Assembly (NCBI GenBank): GCA_015655565.1
Contig: JAATEU010000342.1
Coordinates: 1 to 11,428 of the forward strand
Length of the DNA stretch: 11,428 bases
DNA from: Clostridiales bacterium
GTDB lineage: Bacteria; Bacillota; Clostridia; Lachnospirales; Lachnospiraceae
Direction: 5' to 3'
A program made the position numbers and the translations under genes. Each line of letters starts with the position of its first letter. The first letter of the stretch is position 1. The notes below the pieces were generated by a model. It was not told the origin of the DNA and did not search any database. It worked only from the letters and a program-made list of their open reading frames with translations. Below are positions 6,913-11,428 of the stretch, piece after piece.

Positions 6913-7848
6913 ATGGATTTAAAGAAGGGTTTTATAGTCATATTAGCTGGCGGTTTATTAATTTGTTTTACAATTATAAAACTTAAATTTATGACGATTC
7001 CAGATGCATCAGGGCATGTTGCTGATAAGGGCACCATAAGTGAAGCTGGTAATTTTAACAGTACGATTGATGAAAATAATGGTATATCTATGCAGGAGGA
7101 TGCTTCTGAACGTGATATAGAAAATATTGTATATTTTAAAGGTGATCTTCAATTACCGGATGAAAATATTCTTGAGTCTGGTAATTTGCTGAATACCTAT
7201 GATAATGAAATGTTAATGATTGATGATTCATTTTCGCCTTTATTATTAAGTGATTTAAGCGAAAACGGATGGGGAGAATACAGTTTTGAAGTTATTGGTG
7301 AGGGAGCCTATTCTATAAAAACGAAAAAACAGGGAAGTATTATAACCGATAAAGATGAATTTCTTGATTTGTCTGAAGCATTTATAAACGATAGTGGATT
7401 AAAAGATTTCCTTACTAATCATGACATTACGATGGAATATGAAGTGGAAGGCCGAAACGGGCAATATTCTGCATTCTGTTATCTGCTGTATGATACGGAA
7501 CGCACCGGGAGTTACGTAAGAATGAATTTTGAGCAGGATAAAATCTGTACAGAATGCCAAATGTATTTATATAAAAGCGTGTTGATTGAACGTTTGCCGG
7601 TTAAATCATTTGATACTGCGATGGAAAATGCATTTTACATTAATCCGGATGCAGGTGAAAAAACGGATTATAAGAATTATTTAATTAAAAATGTTGATTT
7701 AAAATATGTCAATGGTCTGCCTTATTATACTTTTAGCGCATACGGGGCTGATAAAAGAAATCTTTTAACAGGATATGCTTTGGCTGTTGAAATAGATGGA
7801 TCTGAGAATAGAATAGAGTTATTGGAAAATTATTATTCCTTTCAATAA
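6913..7848 (+). CDS. Membrane-anchored extracytoplasmic protein of unknown function
   Basis: Predicted 311-residue protein with a short Lys-containing N-terminus, one hydrophobic segment (about 6-25) and a large acidic exterior domain. Cys18 in LLIC is not a canonical lipobox, so an uncleaved membrane anchor is more likely than a lipoprotein. The domain has repeated strand-like segments (YSFEVIGEGAYSIKT; GLPYYTFSAYG) and a Cys pair in ICTEC. The overall pattern recalls PepSY/YycI-type extracytoplasmic regulators, but I cannot assign the family. GGGGAG lies about 7 bases before the ATG. It is 78 bases after the preceding gene, with a weak terminator in the gap, so it may be expressed less than the two secreted proteins. 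A surface anchor or modulator of the peptidase is possible from context only. Confidence 0.7.
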   Translation: MDLKKGFIVILAGGLLICFTIIKLKFMTIPDASGHVADKGTISEAGNFNSTIDENNGISMQEDASERDIENIVYFKGDLQLPDENILESGNLLNTYDNEMLMIDDSFSPLLLSDLSENGWGEYSFEVIGEGAYSIKTKKQGSIITDKDEFLDLSEAFINDSGLKDFLTNHDITMEYEVEGRNGQYSAFCYLLYDTERTGSYVRMNFEQDKICTECQMYLYKSVLIERLPVKSFDTAMENAFYINPDAGEKTDYKNYLIKNVDLKYVNGLPYYTFSAYGADKRNLLTGYALAVEIDGSENRIELLENYYSFQ

Positions 7849-7872
7849 CAGGTTAATAAACCGAATCCCGCA

Positions 7873-7895
7873 TTTTCATGAAAAACGTATGAAAA
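7873..7895 (+). other. Short AT-rich hairpin after the third operon gene
   Basis: TTTTCAT (7873-7879) and ATGAAAA (7889-7895) form a 7-pair stem with a 9-base loop. No T-run follows, so it is not a standard intrinsic terminator. It is the only stem seen between 7848 and P3. Confidence 0.3.
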
Positions 7896-7949
7896 TAGCT
7901 TTCAGGAGACAACAGCTGTATCGTTATATTGAAATTTATATTTTGAGAT

Positions 7950-8018
7950 CTGTAAGTTATACATAAAATCTGTCGATTATGTAATATATATTGATAGTAA
8001 ATTTATGGAATATATAAT
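7950..8018 (+). promoter_or_regulatory. LytTR-type tandem box and promoter P3 (AgrD-type precursor gene)
   Basis: Half-sites CTGTAAGTTATACA (7950-7963) and CTGTCGATTATGTA (7970-7983) start 20 bases apart. TTGATA (7991-7996) begins 21 bases after the second CTGT, and TATAAT (8013-8018) follows after 16 bases. The -10 ends only 24 bases before the ATG, so the mRNA leader would be about 18 bases and would start at or next to the ribosome binding site. This implies positive feedback on signal production. Confidence 0.82.
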
Positions 8019-8042
8019 TAATCAAAAGGAGGTGAAACCTAT

Positions 8043-8189
8043 ATGAAAAAAATCATGAAAGAATTACCGTTGAAGTTAGTTTCCCAGATAGCTTTAAAAA
8101 CTGCTCAAAAAGAAGCGAATTCAGCTTGTCTTTTTCTTGGTTATCAGCCCAAGGCGCCAGACAATATGAAAAAGCTGAGAAAATTTTAA
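8043..8189 (+). CDS. agrD: AgrD-type cyclic autoinducer peptide precursor
   Basis: A 48-residue ORF preceded by AAAGGAGGTGA (8025-8035), a near-perfect ribosome binding site 7 bases from the ATG. It has the three parts of an AgrD precursor: a basic amphipathic N-terminal helix (about 1-25), a core NSACLFLG with Cys29, and a charged C-terminal tail YQPKAPDNMKKLRKF. The Cys core followed five residues later by Q-P-x-x-P is the pattern of clostridial AgrD proteins. By that alignment the mature signal would be a five-residue thiolactone ring, Cys29 to Gly33, with a short N-terminal tail. Processing needs AgrB, which is not in this window. It is transcribed from P3 and so probably induced by the regulator encoded at 2660. 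The identity is strong; the exact mature peptide is a prediction. Confidence 0.85.
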   Translation: MKKIMKELPLKLVSQIALKTAQKEANSACLFLGYQPKAPDNMKKLRKF

Positions 8190-8491
8190 AATACACCATG
8201 GATTAATGCATGTTTAAGAATTCCGCAAGAACTGCAGGTATTTGTTTTATTTCCGGCTTATCAGAAAGGGCATAAGTCCGTCAGACAAATTCTTAATTAG
8301 TATTACATAAAGGACTGTTGCAAAATGATGTGCTTTCCTTTCCAGTAAACAGTTATGTTATTTAACCTATCAAGGAAGTACCCGACTCTTAGGCAGGGGT
8401 TGGACTTGCTTGTTTCAGCGGATATCCGCTTAGGCTTTGTTTGCCGGAAAGGGAGCAGTTCAAATTGCAGCAGTCTTTTTCTATTATAGTT
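8190..8491. other. 302-base gene-free stretch after the peptide gene, holding repeat B
   Basis: No gene with a start and ribosome binding site was found. Bases 8190-8297 stay open in the agrD frame after its stop, but there is no in-frame ATG with a site and no recognisable product. No terminator with a T-run is seen after the peptide gene. The right part is repeat copy B (8360-8478), which runs up to 14 bases from the end of the minus-strand transporter gene. Confidence 0.5.
8360..8478 (+). repeat. Dispersed intergenic repeat, copy B, with a 14-base palindrome
   Basis: Starts with the 18 bases ATTTAACCTATCAAGGAA shared exactly with copy A. It carries the perfect palindrome AGCGGATATCCGCT (8417-8430), then TTGCCGGAA (8441-8449) and CAAATTGCAGCAGTCTTT (8461-8478), all in the same order as in copy A. 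Copy B is about 30 bases shorter between its first and last blocks. It lies between the peptide gene and the convergent transporter gene. Confidence 0.6.
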
Positions 8492-9031
8492 TTATACAGC
8501 CTTCACCATAAACTCCTTAATAACCGGTACTTTAATTAATAACGGCAGTAAAAGGGCTGATACTATAATTCCAAATAAATTCTGAACGAGATTAAATGAA
8601 ATGCCGGTAAAAGCGGCAGCCGGTCCAAGGCCTATAATAAATGCTTCAAATATAAAGTATCCGACGGTAACTACAATACCGCCGCATATACCGGCAGAGA
8701 TTATAGAAACCAATTTCATCCGGGATTTAGAAAAGAAGGCATTCAGTGCATGAAAAACGACACCGCCGGCTGCTGCAGCAAAAGATTTTATGATAAAGGT
8801 TGCTGCTGCATAACCTGCATAACCGGAGAAAAGATCCGCAAACATGGAACCTATTCCTGCTGCAATTCCTCCATATATTGGGCCAAGTATAATACCCGAT
8901 AAAAGTACGAGGCCGTCTCCAAGGTGTATGTAGCCGCCGGTTGGAGCTGGAATCTTGATTACCATAGTTGCGATGCAGGTCATAGCAGCCATTAATGCAG
9001 CGATAACGATTTTATGCGTTTTGTTATTCAT
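8492..9031 (-). CDS. ECF transporter S component (substrate-binding membrane subunit)
   Basis: Predicted 179-residue integral membrane protein with about five or six hydrophobic helices. The early segment KIPAPTGGYIHLGDGLVLLSGIILGP (residues 26-51) is typical of vitamin-type S components, followed by GGIAAGIGSMFADLFSGY. Such subunits bind a vitamin or cofactor precursor and dock onto a shared ECF energising module (two ATPases plus the T subunit), which is not encoded here, so it would be a group II system. The sequence pattern is nearest to the broad family that includes proposed pyridoxine and hydroxymethylpyrimidine transporters; the substrate is not certain. AAAGGAG lies about 12 bases upstream of the ATG. 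It is divergent from larB. A nickel or nicotinate link to the neighbouring lar genes would be speculation. Confidence 0.85.
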   Translation of the reverse strand: MNNKTHKIVIAALMAAMTCIATMVIKIPAPTGGYIHLGDGLVLLSGIILGPIYGGIAAGIGSMFADLFSGYAGYAAATFIIKSFAAAAGGVVFHALNAFFSKSRMKLVSIISAGICGGIVVTVGYFIFEAFIIGLGPAAAFTGISFNLVQNLFGIIVSALLLPLLIKVPVIKEFMVKAV

Positions 9032-9126
9032 GATAAAAAAATGCTCCTTTCAAAAGTAAAATTAACTTGAAGTAACTTTATAATAATCCTGGCATGATTA
9101 AAAGTTCCAGTAATAATATAATTAAT

Positions 9127-9159
9127 GGGGCCAGAATAAAACTTTCAAACCGCCCCTGG
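9127..9159. other. GC-rich inverted repeats between the transporter gene and larB
   Basis: GGGGC (9127-9131) pairs with GCCCC (9152-9156), and CCAG (9131-9134) can pair with CTGG (9156-9159). The two stems share bases and so are alternatives. It stands out in a very AT-rich region, about 95 bases upstream of the transporter start on the minus strand. It could be a leader element for the transporter or an operator; I could not match it to a known riboswitch. Confidence 0.3.
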
Positions 9160-9172
9160 TCAAAAACAATTA

Positions 9173-9201
9173 TTGCTAAACCAGAAAAAATCCTTTAAAA
9201 T
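9173..9201 (+). promoter_or_regulatory. Sigma-A-like promoter of larB
   Basis: TTGCTA (9173-9178) and TAAAAT (9196-9201) are 17 bases apart, giving a start near 9208 and a leader of about 40 bases. Seen in sequence only. Confidence 0.5.
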
Positions 9202-9248
9202 GTAATTACAAATTGAATGGAGAACCGGATCATAAAGGAGAATTACTT

Positions 9249-9992
9249 ATGGATTTGTATAAATTATTGGAACAGGTTAAAAATAATGAAATTGATATTG
9301 CGATGGCGGAGAAACTTTTAAAAAAATTGCCCTATGAAGATTTAGGATTTGCCAAGCTGGATCATCACAGGACCCTGCGCTCCGGTTTTGGTGAGGCAGT
9401 TTTTTGTCAGGGAAAATCCATTTCCCATCTGAAGGATATCTTTGTTAAATTTTATGAACATGATACCAATGTATTAGGAACAAGAGCCAGTATGGAGCAA
9501 TATGAAGAGGTAAAAAAAGTATTGCCCATGGTGGAATATGATCCGGTATCCCGAATACTGTCCATACAGAAGATAAAAAAGAAAGGAGAAGGCTGTATTG
9601 CAGTCTGTACCGGGGGGACTTCGGACATACCCGTTGCCGAAGAAGCGGCCCAGACAGCGGAATTCTTTGGTTCTAATGTAGTGCGGATTTATGATGTTGG
9701 AGTGGCAGGCATACATCGGTTATTATCCAAGCTGGATGAGATACACAAAGCGAATTGTATTATTGCGGTTGCAGGAATGGAAGGGGCTCTTGGAGGAGTG
9801 ATAGCCGGTATGGCGGATAAACCCGTTATTGCAGTACCCACATCGGTGGGTTATGGTGCAAGCTTCGGAGGCTTGTCGGCACTTCTTACCATGCTGAATT
9901 CCTGTGCGGAAGGGCTGGCTGTTGTCAATATTGATAATGGCTTCGGGGCAGGTTATATTGCCACACAGATTAACCGGTTAAGAAATGAGTAA
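9249..9992 (+). CDS. larB: LarB, pyridinium-3,5-biscarboxylic acid mononucleotide synthase
   Basis: Predicted 247-residue cytoplasmic enzyme for the first step of nickel-pincer nucleotide biosynthesis: carboxylation of nicotinic acid adenine dinucleotide and release of AMP. The N-terminal part has the conserved stretch HHRTLRSGFGEAVFCQGKS (39-57). The C-terminal PurE-like domain (about 114-247) has AVCTGGTSDIPVAEEA (118-133), AGMEGALGGVIAG (175-187), VPTSVGYGASFGG (196-208) and NSC with Cys219, which probably matches the reactive Cys of characterised LarB. Length is normal. ATG 9249 is preferred because AAAGGAG lies just upstream; an earlier in-frame start at 9213 lies before that site. The last 15 bases overlap the 3' end of larC on the other strand. 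Neither larA nor larE is in the window. Confidence 0.95.
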   Translation: MDLYKLLEQVKNNEIDIAMAEKLLKKLPYEDLGFAKLDHHRTLRSGFGEAVFCQGKSISHLKDIFVKFYEHDTNVLGTRASMEQYEEVKKVLPMVEYDPVSRILSIQKIKKKGEGCIAVCTGGTSDIPVAEEAAQTAEFFGSNVVRIYDVGVAGIHRLLSKLDEIHKANCIIAVAGMEGALGGVIAGMADKPVIAVPTSVGYGASFGGLSALLTMLNSCAEGLAVVNIDNGFGAGYIATQINRLRNE

Positions 9993-11428
9993 CTTACCTG
10001 CCAGGGTTTGGACAAGACTATAGAGGGTCATATAATCCCTGCCGGATCCGGCACATAGTTTTTTAATACTTTCACATTCCGGATAATAAAAGGTTTTATC
10101 CTTATAAGTGCATACCTTTATCAGCGCATCACCGTAGGGTGTTGCTACCGTCCTGGTCTCCCGTCCCAGAGTTGTCCGAAAAGCCTCATGTTTTCGGATA
10201 CCTATGGTGGTGGTGTGTGTAAAGATTATTTCTTCCAGCAGTTCTATTTTATCCGTACTGCAGATTACCCCCAACAGATAGGCCGGCCGGTTCTTTTTCA
10301 TAAAAATCGGAGTATAATATACATCTTTTGCACCATTTTTTAATAGTACCTCCATAGCAATGGATAAAGCCTCTCCGCTGCAATCATCAATATTTGCTTC
10401 CAATACCCATACCTTATCCGGAATTGCGGCAGAGGCAGTATCTGCAGTTGTGTCTTCAATCAGCATGGCGCGGAGGAAGCTGGTCTGTTCATAATTTCTC
10501 TTGCCGGCACCCAGTCCAAGTTTTAGGATTTTAAATTTTTTTGGCAACGTATCAACGGTTTTAATGGCGGCAACAATTGCCGCACCGGTTGGTGTAACCA
10601 GTTCTCCTTTTACAGAGGTAATATGGAGGGTCAGATGATGCTCTGTGACAATGTTTACTACGGCAGGCACCGGAACAGGAAGTACACCGTGCTGGCAGTT
10701 TATGTGGCCGGTTCCTTCATACAATTCAGATACAATTACTTCCTTGATATTTAAATTATCCAGACAGATTGCAGCGGCTGCGATATCAACAATAGAATCT
10801 ACCGCACCAACCTCATGGAAATGCACTTTCTCAATTGGTATACCATGTGCTTTCGCCTCTGCAACGGCTATAATGGAAAATATCCTTTTTGCAATTTTCC
10901 TGGCATTCTCTGTAATGCCGGCTCCGTCAATAATTGAATTAATATCATTTAAATTCCTGTGTTCATGGTGGCCGTAATGCAGATGGGAGTGGTTCATTTC
11001 ATGATGGTGGGAATGAATGCGCCTATCCTCCAATTTGTTCAGATGAACATGAATATGTCCATGATTATGAGGCTGTCTGTGTATAGTTTTATGAGCGTAG
11101 GTGTGTTGTCTATGCTCTGTATTATGGTCATGAGAAGGCCCGGCCTCATGATCATGTGTGTATCCGTGTTCCGTATCATATTCATGAGAATATGCAGGTT
11201 CATGAGGATGTTCTTTATTAGGAATTGCGTCCGTATGGTAATCAGTCTCCGGTTCGTCAAGTATTACATTAAAATCACAGGCATCAATGCTGTTTTTTGC
11301 TTTTCTGATGATTTCGATTTTATATCCGTCCACATTAAGACTATTTAATCCGTCCATTAAAACCTCCACATCAGCACCCAGGTCAATCAGGGCAGCCACG
11401 GCCATATCCCCGCTGATGCCGGAATAAC
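9978..11428 (-). CDS. larC: LarC, nickel insertion protein (5' end beyond window)
   Basis: Predicted LarC inserts Ni into the pyridinium-dithiocarboxylate nucleotide made by LarB and LarE, using CTP. The frame stays open to the window edge upstream of the ATG at 11405 and reads YSGISGDMAVAALIDLGAD, the LarC N-terminal signature, so only a few residues are missing. Other family stretches are HFHEVGAVDSIVDIAAA, TPTGAAIVAAI and VWVLEANIDDCSGE. A His-rich segment (10950-11240; 28 His in 97 residues) interrupts the N-terminal domain and probably binds nickel. The gene is one uninterrupted frame, unlike the lactobacillar larC1/larC2 pair joined by a programmed frameshift. It converges on larB with a 15-base 3' overlap rather than sharing an operon. 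Confidence 0.95.
   Translation of the reverse strand, partial: YSGISGDMAVAALIDLGADVEVLMDGLNSLNVDGYKIEIIRKAKNSIDACDFNVILDEPETDYHTDAIPNKEHPHEPAYSHEYDTEHGYTHDHEAGPSHDHNTEHRQHTYAHKTIHRQPHNHGHIHVHLNKLEDRRIHSHHHEMNHSHLHYGHHEHRNLNDINSIIDGAGITENARKIAKRIFSIIAVAEAKAHGIPIEKVHFHEVGAVDSIVDIAAAAICLDNLNIKEVIVSELYEGTGHINCQHGVLPVPVPAVVNIVTEHHLTLHITSVKGELVTPTGAAIVAAIKTVDTLPKKFKILKLGLGAGKRNYEQTSFLRAMLIEDTTADTASAAIPDKVWVLEANIDDCSGEALSIAMEVLLKNGAKDVYYTPIFMKKNRPAYLLGVICSTDKIELLEEIIFTHTTTIGIRKHEAFRTTLGRETRTVATPYGDALIKVCTYKDKTFYYPECESIKKLCAGSGRDYMTLYSLVQTLAGKLLIS

Noticed and set aside
6913..6970. Lipoprotein signal for the third operon protein
   Set aside because: The only Cys in range follows LLI, with Ile at -1, which does not fit a lipobox. 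A plain membrane anchor is the simpler reading.
8190..8300. Open frame continuing in phase after the agrD stop (36 codons)
   Set aside because: No start codon with a ribosome site and no recognisable AgrB-like or other motif. An open run of this length is not rare by chance.
10645..11348. Met-rich open frames on the plus strand opposite larC
   Set aside because: They are the antisense reading of the His-rich larC codons (CAT read as ATG), with no ribosome sites. LarC is a clear family match.

Overview
The window looks like chromosomal DNA of an AT-rich, anaerobic Gram-positive Firmicute, most likely class Clostridia and plausibly Lachnospiraceae. This rests on strong AGGAGG-type ribosome binding sites, sigma-A-like promoters, a clostridial-type AgrD peptide, a stand-alone ECF S component and lar genes. 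The assignment is an inference from protein character; no marker gene is present.

Layout. (1) 1-264: C-terminal end of an unidentified protein. (2) 451-2316: a large membrane-bound nucleotide-sugar 4,6-dehydratase of the CapD/PglF/WbpM type, with its own promoter and a terminator. (3) 2441-8189: an agr-like peptide signalling locus. It holds a LytTR response regulator and an AgrC-like histidine kinase (2660-4725). Next is a set of three exported or anchored proteins led by a secreted caspase-fold cysteine peptidase (5172-7848), then a 48-residue AgrD-type cyclic-peptide precursor (8043-8189). (4) 8492-9031, minus strand: an ECF transporter S component. (5) 9249-9992 plus and 9978-11428 minus: larB and larC, nickel-pincer cofactor genes arranged tail to tail with a 15-base overlap.

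The most striking feature is that the three transcription units of the agr-like locus begin with the same regulatory architecture. Each has two 14-base half-sites starting CTGT exactly 20 bases apart, then a -35 element exactly 21 bases after the second CTGT, then a TATAAT-like -10 after 16-17 bases. The sites are at 2441, 4822 and 7950. Direct repeats two helical turns apart are the usual target of LytTR regulators, so the encoded regulator probably controls its own operon, the secreted peptidase operon and the signal precursor. No agrB (the precursor-processing membrane peptidase) is present in the window, so maturation would need an AgrB encoded elsewhere.

A second layer is a dispersed, partly palindromic intergenic repeat. 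There are two good copies (4981-5130 and 8360-8478). Two partial matches (232-270 and 2288-2318) overlap the 3' ends of coding sequences and supply their last codons and stops. No tRNA, rRNA, CRISPR array, transposase gene or replication origin was recognised.
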